Notes: a model not told the origin generated them from the sequence alone. A stretch of DNA of 64,000 bases from Butyrivibrio sp. INlla18 (GCF_900103635.1 NZ_FMXK01000007.1:179367-243366), one strand, 5' to 3'; positions 30,296 to 40,045 are shown, counted from the first letter of the stretch. Program-made: numbers and translations.

Positions 30296-31483
30296 TTATT
30301 TAACCATATCAAGAGCTGCTCTAATGACCTGATCCATGTTGTAATACTTGTACGCTCCAAGTCTTCCACCAAACTGGATGTTTGGATATTCCTTTGCAAG
30401 TTCGAGATACTTTGCAAAAAGAGTATTATTCTTTTCATCATTCATTGGATAATAAGGTTCATCGCCATGCTTCCATGTAGCAGGATACTCTCTTGTTACA
30501 ATGGTTCCCTTACCATTTCCATATTCAAAGTGCTTGTGCTCAATAATCCTGGTGTATGGGATCTCACGCTCAGTATAGTTCACGACTGCGTTGCCCTGAT
30601 AGTTATCAACATCAGGAAGATCCTCTGTCTCAAATCTAAGTGATCTATATTCCAAAGTTCCAAGCTTGTAGCCAAAGAACTCATCAATCATACCTGTAAA
30701 GAGCATGTTATCAAACTCATCACCATTTACTGATGAAAGTGGCTGAGCAGGCACGTTTCCTTCGATCTTAACAAAATCGTAGTAATCAACACCTGTTTTA
30801 ACAGTGATGCTACCTGAAACCTTTTCAGTTCCCTCTCCTATTAAAAGAAGCTTCTCAATAAGAGCAGTATAGCCTCCAATAGGAATTCCCTGATATCTAT
30901 CATTAAAGTAGTTGTTGTCATAGATATATCTCATAGGAAGTCTCTTGATGATAAAGGCTGGAAGTTCCTTACAATCTCTTCCCCACTGTTTCTCAGTGTA
31001 GCCCTTAACAAGCTTCTCGTAGATATCTCTTCCAGCAAGGCTAAGTGCCTGCTCCTCAAGATTGTCTGCGGTAAAAGAGTCTGTGCCCTTCTCCGCTTTC
31101 ATTCTCTCAATCTCCTCATCAGCCTGCTTGGAAATAATAGCCTTGGCTTCTTCAGGAGTCTTGATATTCCACATCTTGCTAAATGTGTTCATATTAAAAG
31201 GAAGGTTGTAAAGCTCATCCTTGTAAACAGCAACAGGACTGTTGATGTAGTTATTGAACTCAGCAAAATTGTTAACATAGTCCCAGACCTCTTTGTCAGA
31301 AGTATGGAAGATATGTGCACCATACATATGAACATTTATCCCCATTCTGTTCTCTGTATAGATGTTTCCTCCAACATGCTCTCTTTTATCTATTACGAGA
31401 ACGCTCTTGCCCTGCTTAGCTTTCTCGTGGGCAAAGACAGCGCCATAAAGTCCCGCACCAACAACAAGATAATCGTATTTCAT
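30296..31483 (-). CDS. glf: UDP-galactopyranose mutase
   Basis: A 395-residue FAD enzyme that converts UDP-galactopyranose to UDP-galactofuranose. It starts with the Rossmann motif VVGAGLYGAVFA, then VLVIDKREHVGGNIYTE, GINVHMYGAHIFHT and the C-terminal NIQFGGRLGAYKYYNMDQVI. Length matches the bacterial family. GGAGG lies before ATG 31483. It shows that the cell builds galactofuranose-containing glycans. It is separated from the XRE-like gene by a terminator. Confidence 0.96.
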   Translation of the reverse strand: MKYDYLVVGAGLYGAVFAHEKAKQGKSVLVIDKREHVGGNIYTENRMGINVHMYGAHIFHTSDKEVWDYVNNFAEFNNYINSPVAVYKDELYNLPFNMNTFSKMWNIKTPEEAKAIISKQADEEIERMKAEKGTDSFTADNLEEQALSLAGRDIYEKLVKGYTEKQWGRDCKELPAFIIKRLPMRYIYDNNYFNDRYQGIPIGGYTALIEKLLLIGEGTEKVSGSITVKTGVDYYDFVKIEGNVPAQPLSSVNGDEFDNMLFTGMIDEFFGYKLGTLEYRSLRFETEDLPDVDNYQGNAVVNYTEREIPYTRIIEHKHFEYGNGKGTIVTREYPATWKHGDEPYYPMNDEKNNTLFAKYLELAKEYPNIQFGGRLGAYKYYNMDQVIRAALDMVK

Positions 31484-31533
31484 ATAAAACCTCCAAATTG
31501 ACGGATCCGTCTACTAACGTCTATTTACAGGCA

Positions 31534-31576
31534 AAAAAATAGCCCGCGGATTTTATTATAACAAATCCGCGAGGCT
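31534..31576. terminator. Terminator between the 111-aa HTH gene and glf
   Basis: AGCCCGCGGATTT (31541-31553) pairs, with one bulge, with AAATCCGCGAGGCT (31563-31576). A run of seven A precedes and five T follow, so it can act in both directions. Confidence 0.8.
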
Positions 31577-31604
31577 TTTTATACCTTAAATAGATAATGT
31601 ACTA

Positions 31605-31940
31605 TTAGTCTGCCTGGTACTTGTCAAGCTGAGAGAAGTCACCCATCATATCAAGGATCTTCTTACGTCCAACCTTGTTGAGCTTAACATACTGCTGCAT
31701 TACACGGTTCTCAACGATTTTCTTACCAAGGTCTGTACCCTGCTCAAGAGTAGAAAAATCAACTGGGTTAAGATTTAAACGATCACACATCTTGATAACT
31801 GTACCGTAAGCCATACCTTCGATTCCCCTATCTAATGCTGTAACAAGTGTACTATATGGAATAGACATATCTAAAGCGAACTGTCTGACACTCTTATACT
31901 GCTGTAAAATTTCTTTTTTTAAAATTTCTGCCTTTGTCAT
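31605..31940 (-). CDS. Small helix-turn-helix protein, XRE-like
   Basis: A 111-residue protein whose residues 13-60 (YKSVRQFALDMSIPYSTLVTAL) form a Cro-type helix-turn-helix, followed by a short C-terminal domain KLNKVGRKKILDMMGDFSQL. It starts at ATG 31940 after GGAGG. A monocistronic regulator with a terminator after it. An inverted repeat in its promoter region (32012-32025) may be its operator. Confidence 0.75.
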   Translation of the reverse strand: MTKAEILKKEILQQYKSVRQFALDMSIPYSTLVTALDRGIEGMAYGTVIKMCDRLNLNPVDFSTLEQGTDLGKKIVENRVMQQYVKLNKVGRKKILDMMGDFSQLDKYQAD

Positions 31941-32238
31941 AGCGCAATCCTCCTACTTATTTTTTTATTGCAAAATACTCTTTCCTTTTGCACAAACAAG
32001 TCTACCACATAGACGTTATTTCGTCATTCACTTTTTAGGTGAATTTTCCAATAAAAATTTATCCAGTTTGACTACAGTTTTTTGGCATTTTAACGAAATT
32101 GCAATCGATAACAAGAATTTGCGAAAGTGTTCACACATTCTTCACAATTCATTGATACAATTAAGACTTTTTTACGTCCATCAAGATCCAGTCATAATCT
32201 CTGAGCCGTAGGAATTATCTGCACAATTAACGAAAAAA
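31941..32238. promoter_or_regulatory. Intergenic region with HTH-gene promoter and possible operator
   Basis: On the minus strand ATGACG, a 17-base spacer and TAGACT form a weak promoter around 32004-32026. GACG/CGTC (32012-32025) is an inverted repeat overlapping it. The remaining 200 bases are AT-rich with no gene that I can support. Confidence 0.4.
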
Positions 32239-32262
32239 CAAACAGCACAGAAGTGCTGTTTG
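32233..32262 (-). terminator. Terminator of the glycan operon
   Basis: The perfect 10-bp stem CAAACAGCAC/GTGCTGTTTG is followed by TTTTTTCG on the minus strand. It lies 29 bases after the stop of the zinc-ribbon gene and ends the 38,908-32,291 unit. Confidence 0.88.
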
Positions 32263-32290
32263 CCATGTATTTGTGTATGTTATTTAGTTA

Positions 32291-33028
32291 TTAGTTTTTT
32301 ACTTCTTCAATCTTTTTAGTTAAAAACACTATAACTTCATTGTAAATATCTTTCGGAATACTATAAACTTTATGCACATTTCCTGCACATTGAACATCTA
32401 TAGTGCCCATTTTCCTATTAACTGCAACAATATTTTTGTAGTCCAAAGTTTCCTTCTTCATACCGCCTGCAGGAGTAAATTCAAGTCTCTCTGAAAAGAG
32501 CTTCAGCTCACCCTCCAACAAACCACTGGAAGCCTTGAACTCATACTCTGGCATATCATCTCCAAGAGCAGTCTCAAAGCCCTTCTCGCCAGTCTCTGAA
32601 ATCATAACAGGCTGAGTGATCTCTTCCTTGGAGATAGCCTCAGCGTTGTGGCCATCCTCAGTTCCTTCCATCTCATTGACGATAGTCTCAATAAGACTTG
32701 TGGCTGTATTGAAGTGGGCCTTGATCTCAAAGTCAGCATCCAAAAGGATCTGAATAGATTTATTCCTCACGCCAACTCTAAACTTAATAGTGTGGAAGCC
32801 AGCCTCCAGAACTATCAATATTCCATCTCCAGATTTGACCTCATACATAAGCCTCTCATCGATAAATACGAGCATGTTGCCAAGAACCATATCTACAGCG
32901 CCCATGCTGTAAATGTGCATGAGATAATGCTTACTGGTATCATATAATCTTTTGCCGCAGAATGGACAAAAGTTGACCTTTGTATTTATGTCATCCGCAA
33001 GAGTCTGCTTGCAATTTGGACATCTCAT
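32291..33028 (-). CDS. Zinc-ribbon protein of unknown function
   Basis: 245 residues with an N-terminal double CxxC ribbon (CPNC and CPFCGKR, residues 3-27), a beta-rich middle domain, and a C-terminal TPAGGMKKETLDYKNIVAV segment that looks PH/GRAM-like. Its ribosome binding site overlaps the stop of the glycosyltransferase gene, so it is the last gene of the glycan operon. The role is not known. Confidence 0.65.
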   Translation of the reverse strand: MRCPNCKQTLADDINTKVNFCPFCGKRLYDTSKHYLMHIYSMGAVDMVLGNMLVFIDERLMYEVKSGDGILIVLEAGFHTIKFRVGVRNKSIQILLDADFEIKAHFNTATSLIETIVNEMEGTEDGHNAEAISKEEITQPVMISETGEKGFETALGDDMPEYEFKASSGLLEGELKLFSERLEFTPAGGMKKETLDYKNIVAVNRKMGTIDVQCAGNVHKVYSIPKDIYNEVIVFLTKKIEEVKN

Positions 33029-33032
33029 AAAC

Positions 33033-34571
33033 TCAATCCCTTTCTTCTTCCCTATCGTCTATAATGATACCACTTGTTTTTACAAATTGTGAAGCCCTCA
33101 CCTTGCAGACCTTTTCCCTCTCGAATAGCACCACGTCAAATGAGTGATCATTCCAAGGAAGCTTCGATGTATTGAGGTTTCCGTACACCACATCATCAAC
33201 AATATTCTTGGCAATACCTGCAGCAAAAGAGTTATCGCAAACGCCAGCTATAAAGGCATCCGGAAGCATGTGCTTTAAATACGAGCCAGTAGCACCGAAA
33301 TTACAGCTAAAATCAAGGATCTTAAGAGGCTCTTTTCTCTCTGCATAAAGATCTGCTATCTTGTCGCAAGCTTCCTGCCAGTGAAGGCAAAATCCCCAGA
33401 TATCAAAGTCCCACTTGTCTATAAAAGTCTGGCGGCTCCTTTCCATAGCATCATTATGCCCTTCAAAACCGCTTCCGCCGTTGTGATAGATAAAGCTGTT
33501 AGTACACAGATATTGTTCAAAAGAAGCTGTGGCAAGCCTCATTCCAAGGTCATCATCCTCAAAGTAGCCAGGAGAAAATATCTCGTCAAATACCTTGTTA
33601 TCAGGAGCAACCACCTTCAAGGCGTCTCTTGAAACCAAAAGTGCAAAGCCAGTAAGCCTAAACCTCTTGATATATGGATAGTACATAGGAATGGTATTTA
33701 CAGCGGCATATTTACTAAAGATCTCAAAGCTCTTAGTTACGCCAAGCTTCTTGTGCCACAGATTATCAAGCTCCTCACCTGCATACTCATCAAGTAGCGC
33801 TGGAGCCACCTCCTGAAGAGAAGCGCTGTTAGATAAAGAGCTACAGGCTCCCACATTCCTGTTCTCATAGAGTCCCATTCGCAGCCAAAAAAGAGCATTT
33901 GTTGTAAGGACTGCATCGTTGTTCAAAAAAAAGATGTCATTGTCCTCATTGCAGCAGCTAGCTCCCTGATTACAGCCAACAGGAAAGCCCATGTTATCGC
34001 TATTTTCTATAAGCTTAAAGCTATAGTCAGTGCTATCAGCCTTTTCTCTAAGAAATTCGCGAACGCCTCCTTCTGTGGAAGCGTTGTCTACTACTACAAT
34101 CTCAAGGCTCTCCTTTGGAAGAGACCTCTCAACTGAGTCAATGCACATCTTTAATAATTCAAGATCATTATATGAGAGCACCATTACGCTTACACCACGA
34201 ACGCGTAATCTAGTGTCTTTTTTTAGTTCCTGCAGCGTAGTAGCAATAACTTCCTTATCGCTATCCACATCACAGTAAAATAAAGCCATCTCATAACAAA
34301 GATAAGCCTTATCAATATTAAAATTCTGGTAGTACAGACCAAGCATATAGAACAGCTCATAATTTGTCTGGTCAAAGCTCATGCCCTTAGCTATAGCCTC
34401 AAATTCAGCTATGCCATCTCCAAGTGCCTCCCAAATAGATGCCTCCAATACGCACAATCTGGATGCATCTTTGCCACTTAGAAGACCAATATTTTGGTAC
34501 TCTTCCTGAAACTCGTATAAAGCTTCCTTGTAATCACCCTCTGAAATAAGCTGCTCAAGTTTTTCGTACAT
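33033..34571 (-). CDS. Glycosyltransferase family 2 with methyltransferase-like tail
   Basis: 512 residues in three parts: an N-terminal helical TPR-like region (1-115), a GT2 domain (VSVMVLSYNDLELLKMCIDS, VVVDNAS, then FFLNNDAVL in the DxD position) and a C-terminal segment ILDFSCNFGATGSYLK with the glycine-rich pattern of SAM-binding proteins, but short. The chromosomal context is dideoxysugar synthesis, so it probably builds a surface polysaccharide. Donor sugar unknown. Confidence 0.78.
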   Translation of the reverse strand: MYEKLEQLISEGDYKEALYEFQEEYQNIGLLSGKDASRLCVLEASIWEALGDGIAEFEAIAKGMSFDQTNYELFYMLGLYYQNFNIDKAYLCYEMALFYCDVDSDKEVIATTLQELKKDTRLRVRGVSVMVLSYNDLELLKMCIDSVERSLPKESLEIVVVDNASTEGGVREFLREKADSTDYSFKLIENSDNMGFPVGCNQGASCCNEDNDIFFLNNDAVLTTNALFWLRMGLYENRNVGACSSLSNSASLQEVAPALLDEYAGEELDNLWHKKLGVTKSFEIFSKYAAVNTIPMYYPYIKRFRLTGFALLVSRDALKVVAPDNKVFDEIFSPGYFEDDDLGMRLATASFEQYLCTNSFIYHNGGSGFEGHNDAMERSRQTFIDKWDFDIWGFCLHWQEACDKIADLYAERKEPLKILDFSCNFGATGSYLKHMLPDAFIAGVCDNSFAAGIAKNIVDDVVYGNLNTSKLPWNDHSFDVVLFEREKVCKVRASQFVKTSGIIIDDREEERD

Positions 34572-34579
34572 GTCTCACC

Positions 34580-35488
34580 TTAATATTGTTTTATGCTATC
34601 AATAAGTGGTGTACTTGCTTCCCACCCTGTATCTTCCTTGATCTTTTGAACTGAAGGTCTAAGTGATACAAATGGATCAGCTCTTTTACCAAAGTGCAAA
34701 AGAGCTCTGTCAGCCCCAAGATGATCTGCTGCCTCCAAAACGAAATTCCTTAGAAGATCATACTTGCCATTAGCGATATTGTAGGCTTCTCCAGATACGC
34801 CGCGCTCTCCAAGAGCCATGATAGCTCCAGCAGCGTCTACTGCGTCAAGATAGTCCCAATACTGCTCGCATGAGCTTAAGTTTACTTCCTGTCCGTCTTT
34901 CAATTTCTTCACAAGATCAGGAAGCATCCTGCCTTCAGGTTCATACTTACCGATAAGGCTAAATATCCTGCCCCATATAAATTGTATTTCGGAGATTTCA
35001 GCTTTTTTCTTAAGTAAATAATATGCTGCTGCCTTGGAAGCTCCATAAGCAGAGAAAGGTTCCAAGGACATATCCTCTGTGATCTCGGCTTTATCTGACT
35101 TAACGCCATATTCTGCCTGAGATCCAATTCCTACAAATCTAACGCTCTGGGCCTTCTCTTTCAAGCTGATGGCTGAATCCATAGCCTTTAAAGAACCCTC
35201 AATATTGCTGTACTGAGCATCAAAGTCATCTCTTCCACCGCCCCAGGCAAGATGGAAGATTATCACATCCTTGCCAGCAACATCAGAAGGATCCATGAGC
35301 CCCGCTATCTGGTCATACTCATCCATGGCCAGCAAAAGAACTCTAAGTTTGTCCGACTCTGTAAATCTGGAGTTGTGTAAAGAGCCCTTTCTGCCAATAG
35401 CATAAACCTTGTAGCCGCTATTCAATAAAGCTTCTGTAAGATTAGCGCCCGCAAAGCCAAAGGCTCCGGTAACTACAGCTGTTTTCAT
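34580..35488 (-). CDS. NAD-dependent epimerase/dehydratase family protein
   Basis: 303 residues from ATG 35488. Rossmann motif TGAFGFAGANL, catalytic YGASK (Tyr-x3-Lys) and an SQAEYG segment mark an extended SDR acting on nucleotide sugars. It follows rfbH and rfbG, so it may reduce or epimerise the CDP-3,6-dideoxyhexose intermediate (as abequose, paratose or tyvelose enzymes do). That assignment is inference. The start overlaps the rfbH stop region (TAATATG). Confidence 0.75.
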   Translation of the reverse strand: MKTAVVTGAFGFAGANLTEALLNSGYKVYAIGRKGSLHNSRFTESDKLRVLLLAMDEYDQIAGLMDPSDVAGKDVIIFHLAWGGGRDDFDAQYSNIEGSLKAMDSAISLKEKAQSVRFVGIGSQAEYGVKSDKAEITEDMSLEPFSAYGASKAAAYYLLKKKAEISEIQFIWGRIFSLIGKYEPEGRMLPDLVKKLKDGQEVNLSSCEQYWDYLDAVDAAGAIMALGERGVSGEAYNIANGKYDLLRNFVLEAADHLGADRALLHFGKRADPFVSLRPSVQKIKEDTGWEASTPLIDSIKQY

Positions 35489-35489
35489 A

Positions 35490-36836
35490 TTATCTACCAC
35501 ATGCCTTTTTGATCACATCAGATACGAAGTCGATCTTCTCATCTGTAAGTCCTGGATATACGCCGATCCAGAAAGCATTGTTCATAACTCTATCTGTAAC
35601 ATCAAGTGAACCAACTACTCTGTAGTCCTTACCCTCTACATACTCATCAAAGCATGGATGCTTGATAAGGTTACCAGAGAAAAGAAGTCTAGTCTGAATG
35701 TTATTCTCTTCAAGAGCCTTAGTAATATCGTTACGGGTAAATGTAGCACCCTCTTTTACGCACATGATAAAGCCAAACCAAGATGGATTGGAGTTCTCTG
35801 CTCTCTCAGGAAGCTCAAGAACGTCTGAAAGCTCCTGAAGATTAGCCTTAAATCTATCCCAGTTCTTACGTCTAGCATCAGCAAATGGAATGAGCTTATC
35901 AAGCTGAGCACAGCCAACTGCTGCCTGCATATCAGTTGCCTTAAGATTGTATCCAAGGTGACTGTATACATACTTGTGATCATAGCCAACTGGAAGCTTA
36001 CCAAACTGACCGTCAAATCTGTGTCCACAGAAGTTATCCTTGCCTGGAGGACATACGCAGTCTCTACCCCAGTCTCTGAAGCTTCTAACAAGTCTATGAA
36101 GAAGACCGTTGTTGGTATAAACGCATCCGCCCTCGCCCATTGTTATGTGGTGTGGTGGATAGAAGCTTGATGTAGCGATATCTCCCCAAGCACCTGTAAG
36201 TCTGGTCTCGCCATCAATTGTATATTCTGAACCAAGAGCATCACAGTTATCTTCTACAAGCCAAAGGTTGTGCTTGTCGCAGAATGCTCTAACTTCCTTA
36301 AGATCAAATGGATTACCAAGTGTATGAGCGATCATAACAGCCTTGGTCTTGTCTGAAAGCGCTTCCTCAAGCTTAGTTACATCGATGTTGTACTGAGGAA
36401 TTGTAACATCTACAAATACTGGAACTGCGCCATACTGCATGATAGGAGCAACTGTTGTAGGGAATCCGCAAGCAACTGTAATGACTTCGTCGCCTCTTTT
36501 CACCTGTCTATCTCCAAGTTCCTTGCCTGTAAGTGCCATGAATGCAATAAGGTTAGCTGATGAACCACTGTTAACAAGGCTAGCGTGCTTAACTCCAAGG
36601 AGCTTAGCAAATCTCTCCTCAAACTCATCAGTATATCTTCCAGCTGTAAGCCAAAAATCCAGTGAAGAATCCACAAGATTCACCACTTCTTTATCATCAA
36701 ATACTCTTCCTGAATAAGGGATTCTGTCACCCTTGTTAAAAGACTCTCTGTCTACCTTTAAAAACTTCTCATAATACTCAGCTACAAGCTCTTTTATCTG
36801 CTCTCTTGCAGCCTGCTCGTTGTTACTAATTGCCAC
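35490..36836 (-). CDS. rfbH: CDP-4-dehydro-6-deoxyglucose 3-dehydrase (E1)
   Basis: A 448-residue PMP- and [2Fe-2S]-dependent dehydrase of the aspartate aminotransferase fold. SFYPPHHITMGEGG (residues 224-237) has His where related aminotransferases have the PLP-binding Lys, the hallmark of E1. The cysteine group CVC...C (GRDCVCPPGKDNFC) fits the iron-sulfur site. It starts with GTG 36836 after AAAGGAG. It acts after RfbG in 3,6-dideoxyhexose synthesis. Confidence 0.92.
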   Translation of the reverse strand: MAISNNEQAAREQIKELVAEYYEKFLKVDRESFNKGDRIPYSGRVFDDKEVVNLVDSSLDFWLTAGRYTDEFEERFAKLLGVKHASLVNSGSSANLIAFMALTGKELGDRQVKRGDEVITVACGFPTTVAPIMQYGAVPVFVDVTIPQYNIDVTKLEEALSDKTKAVMIAHTLGNPFDLKEVRAFCDKHNLWLVEDNCDALGSEYTIDGETRLTGAWGDIATSSFYPPHHITMGEGGCVYTNNGLLHRLVRSFRDWGRDCVCPPGKDNFCGHRFDGQFGKLPVGYDHKYVYSHLGYNLKATDMQAAVGCAQLDKLIPFADARRKNWDRFKANLQELSDVLELPERAENSNPSWFGFIMCVKEGATFTRNDITKALEENNIQTRLLFSGNLIKHPCFDEYVEGKDYRVVGSLDVTDRVMNNAFWIGVYPGLTDEKIDFVSDVIKKACGR

Positions 36837-36848
36837 AATAAATCTCCT

Positions 36849-37886
36849 TTATTTCTCAAAATACTCTTTTATCTGCTTCTCAGTGCAGGAAATTGCGTTG
36901 CCAGCCATATATTCAGAGGTCCATTCAACAGTCTTGCTGACAGCCATATCGATATCCCACTTAGGGGACCAACCTAGTTTACACTTTATTTTTGAACAGT
37001 CAAGTTTAAGGTAATTTGCCTCGTGAGGACCGCCATCAGGCTTAACCTCAACCTGGAAATCGCCCTTCCACTCGCGCTTAAAGATATCTGTAAGTCTGCC
37101 TGCTGTGACAGCATCGCTCTCATTAGGACCTACATTATAATATCCAGCATACTTATGATCCTCGTACTGCTTCTGTGCCAGTAAAAGATATGCCGAAAGA
37201 GCTTCAAGCACGTGCTGGAATGGTCTTGTTGAATCAGGATTTCTCAGAACGATAGGCTCTCCTGCCATAGCAGCTCTTACGCAGTCAGGAATGATCCTGT
37301 CTCTTGCAAAGTCGCCTCCTCCAATAACGTTACCAGCTCTTGCTGTTGAAGTTGCTATATTAAGCTCATTAAAGAATGAATTCACATAAGAATGAGTCAC
37401 AAGCTCAGAGCAGGACTTACTATTAGAATATGGATCATATCCATCAAGCTTCTCATCCTCTCTGTATCCCCACTCCCACTCATTGTTCTGGTAAACCTTA
37501 TCTGTAGTTACATTGAGAAAAGACTTAACGCCGCCCTTTCTGACACACTCACAGATATTAACTGTTCCCATCACATTGGTCTCGTAGGTATATCTTGGCT
37601 CCTCATAAGATGTTCTGACGATAGGCTGCGCAGCCAGATGGAATACCATCTCAGGCTTTGCCTCGTCAAAAAACTTCTGTAATTTATCAAAATCTCTGAT
37701 GTCTCCAATGCAGGAGTGCATATTTTCTGAAAGCTTAAGGATATCAAAAAGATTGTCTCCCTCAGGTTCCAAAGCATATCCATAAACTTCAGCACCAGCC
37801 ATCAAAAGGATCTTGGAAAGCCAGCTTCCCTTAAATCCTGTATGTCCAGTAATAAGAACTCTTTTACCCTTGTAAAAATCTAACAT
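36849..37886 (-). CDS. rfbG: CDP-glucose 4,6-dehydratase
   Basis: 345 residues, extended SDR: TGHTGFKGSWLSKIL at the NAD site, TTDKVY and YSNSK (Tyr-x3-Lys), and RAGNVIGGGDFARDRIIPD typical of RfbG. It makes CDP-4-dehydro-6-deoxyglucose, the substrate of RfbH next to it. Its ATG overlaps the stop of the upstream glycosyltransferase by one base (TAATG). The cytidylyltransferase RfbF that should supply CDP-glucose is not in the window. Confidence 0.93.
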   Translation of the reverse strand: MLDFYKGKRVLITGHTGFKGSWLSKILLMAGAEVYGYALEPEGDNLFDILKLSENMHSCIGDIRDFDKLQKFFDEAKPEMVFHLAAQPIVRTSYEEPRYTYETNVMGTVNICECVRKGGVKSFLNVTTDKVYQNNEWEWGYREDEKLDGYDPYSNSKSCSELVTHSYVNSFFNELNIATSTARAGNVIGGGDFARDRIIPDCVRAAMAGEPIVLRNPDSTRPFQHVLEALSAYLLLAQKQYEDHKYAGYYNVGPNESDAVTAGRLTDIFKREWKGDFQVEVKPDGGPHEANYLKLDCSKIKCKLGWSPKWDIDMAVSKTVEWTSEYMAGNAISCTEKQIKEYFEK

Positions 37887-38908
37887 TACTCTTCCTTTTC
37901 GACCTCTGCGGCCTCCCTTTCATAATCTGCTGCCTGCTCGTCATTGCCAAGAGCCCTGTAGCACTTAGCCAGAGCCAGTCTTGGAAGCTCTTTTGACTTC
38001 CTGAGATCCAAGATACTCTCGCATTCATATGCAGCATTGAAGAACCATATTATAGCCTCATCATAGTCCTTTTGACCATAGTAATATTCACCAAGTTCAT
38101 AGCACATTTCACTCGACATTTCGGTATTTGCATCTTTTAAAGAACACTTCAAAAGAGTTTTGGTATCATCTGCTATAACTGCAATGTGTGCAAGGACGCA
38201 GCAGGCCTCTTTTATCTCATCAATAGTCCTGTTGTTGTCCTTAAGTGAATCCTCAAAAAATGATCTGGCTTTGATAAAGTCCTCTTTGGTTCCAGCCATC
38301 ATAAGTTCCCTTGCATACATGTTATGAAGGCGCTTGGACAAATATCTGCCCTCAGAGATAGCCTTTCTAAAGGACTCAAGATCTCTTCCTGCGTGATTCT
38401 CAGCTGGTCTGTGAATGATCTCGATCTCGCTGTTGCAGATAACAGGTTCAATTGCCACCTGCTCATGGATCGGATCCTCCCACACGAACCTTCTAAGACG
38501 TTTAAAGAGCTTTGGTCTAAGCTCCCTGTCGTAGTTGTAGACAGTTCTGAATGCAAGCTGGTTACAATAGTACATCTGCACAATATCTATATCGAGCTTC
38601 AAAAGGTCCTCTTTTAGCTTCAAAAAGCGCTCTCTGTTCTCCTCATCAAGCTCCTCATCTGCATCTGCGGAATAAATATAGTCACAACTTGCCTTAGAAA
38701 AAGCAAAGTTCCTAGCTTCACTAAAGTCCCCTGTCCATTCAAAGTCATAGACCTTGGCGCCAAAAGACTCAGCTATTTCCTTAGTTTTGTCGGTAGATCC
38801 TGTATCAACAATGATAAATTCATCAGCAATCCCCTTAAGACTGTTTAAACATCTTGAAAGGTTTGCCTCTTCATCTTTTACTATCATACAAACACTAATC
38901 GTAACCAT
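37886..38908 (-). CDS. Glycosyltransferase family 2 with TPR tail
   Basis: The GT2 domain (VSISVCMIVKDEEANLSRCL, VDTGSTDKTKEIA, YSADADEEL) is followed from about residue 210 by tetratricopeptide-like helices (YELGEYYYGQKDYDEAIIWF). This layout resembles SunS-like glycosyltransferases that modify peptides or proteins. The start is ATG 38908 with GGAGGG six bases upstream. It leads the rfb operon. Acceptor unknown. Confidence 0.82.
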   Translation of the reverse strand: MVTISVCMIVKDEEANLSRCLNSLKGIADEFIIVDTGSTDKTKEIAESFGAKVYDFEWTGDFSEARNFAFSKASCDYIYSADADEELDEENRERFLKLKEDLLKLDIDIVQMYYCNQLAFRTVYNYDRELRPKLFKRLRRFVWEDPIHEQVAIEPVICNSEIEIIHRPAENHAGRDLESFRKAISEGRYLSKRLHNMYARELMMAGTKEDFIKARSFFEDSLKDNNRTIDEIKEACCVLAHIAVIADDTKTLLKCSLKDANTEMSSEMCYELGEYYYGQKDYDEAIIWFFNAAYECESILDLRKSKELPRLALAKCYRALGNDEQAADYEREAAEVEKEE

Positions 38909-38979
38909 AATCAACCCTCCATAGTTTTATGGTACAACAACCTTTACCATGTAGCAAACATAATGTAAAATTAGGAATT

Positions 38980-40029
38980 ATGAAAAAGACACTAGTGTTT
39001 ACTATTTTGACAATAGCTCTTTTGACAGGATGTGGTAAAAGACCTGCTGAAACCGTAGCGGTCACTCCCTACGAGCCAGAAGGCTACATCGCTGAATCTG
39101 AACTGACCGAGGCTGGCAAAGATCCACAGTCCGCAGCTTCAGAACTAGAGCCCATAAATAACTACGACACCAAGCTAAGCGTTCCTACCTGCATCACGCA
39201 GATAGATGGCACCTGGTTCATCGTAGACTGCTACCACAACAGAGTCATCTACTCTGACACTCTCGGGGTTCCTCTGACTGAGTGGCGCATCATGACTTCA
39301 GAAGTTACGCAGCCACACACCATTGCCAGCGACGGCACGGTCTATATGATAGATGACACTGAAAATAACAAAGTCCGAATCTTCGAAAAAGTCGATGGCG
39401 TATTCTTGCAGACTCAGATTTTTTACGATATCGGCAATCGCCCTCATTACACAGTTTATGACAAAGCAACTGACACCTTCTACGTATGGAGCTCCATAAC
39501 TGGCGAGCTGTACTGCTTTAGAAGAGATGCATCCTCCACAAGAGTGTATCTAACTGATGTCAGGAAGGTCGATGACCTTGAGGGCATATATGTAAGGTCC
39601 TTTTCTATAATAGATGGCGATATCTACTTTGTTTCAGGAATCTCTGATTCAGATTCTGCAGCAACTTCCAAGATCTACAGATGCGATCTGTCTGACCTAT
39701 CGGTAAAAGAGAAAATTGATGTCCCTTCAGAGCTTGCTGGAATGGCGCAGATCACCAAGATTCAGGATTACTACTATATAACAGTATCTACTGATGCTAG
39801 CGGTTCTCAGGACAGCGCAACATTAGTAAGAACAAAATCCTTACACGACTTAATGCAAGGTGAATATGAAGATATCTATTCTGAGTACTTTGTAGGTGGC
39901 GGAACCCCATATTACATCTCAGAAGTAGATGATACTTATTTTCTTACTGAACATCGTCTTGCAGACCACGGAATATGGTCCTTCAAGATCAAAAATAACG
40001 AAATCACTAAGGTCACTCCATTGTACTAA
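38980..40029 (+). CDS. Lipoprotein, beta-propeller-like
   Basis: 349 residues from ATG 38980 (AGGA upstream; the open frame from 38929 lacks a site). Signal sequence with lipobox LLTGC, Cys at residue 18, then a linker and a repetitive region of short beta-rich units (GTWFIVDCYHNRVIYSD, GTVYMIDDTENNKVRI) like NHL/propeller blades. It is divergent from the rfb operon. Extracellular binding role likely; ligand unknown. Confidence 0.7.
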   Translation: MKKTLVFTILTIALLTGCGKRPAETVAVTPYEPEGYIAESELTEAGKDPQSAASELEPINNYDTKLSVPTCITQIDGTWFIVDCYHNRVIYSDTLGVPLTEWRIMTSEVTQPHTIASDGTVYMIDDTENNKVRIFEKVDGVFLQTQIFYDIGNRPHYTVYDKATDTFYVWSSITGELYCFRRDASSTRVYLTDVRKVDDLEGIYVRSFSIIDGDIYFVSGISDSDSAATSKIYRCDLSDLSVKEKIDVPSELAGMAQITKIQDYYYITVSTDASGSQDSATLVRTKSLHDLMQGEYEDIYSEYFVGGGTPYYISEVDDTYFLTEHRLADHGIWSFKIKNNEITKVTPLY

Positions 40030-40045
40030 TGGGTGACCTTTTTTA
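40009..40045 (+). terminator. Terminator of the propeller lipoprotein gene
   Basis: AAGGTCAC(TCCATT) pairs with (AATG)GGTGACCTT followed by TTTT. The stem includes the last codons and the stop. Confidence 0.8.

Noticed and set aside
31304..31501. CRISPR or tandem repeat arrays anywhere in the window
   Set aside because: No regularly spaced direct repeats with unique spacers were seen in this or any other region; only the short repeats listed.
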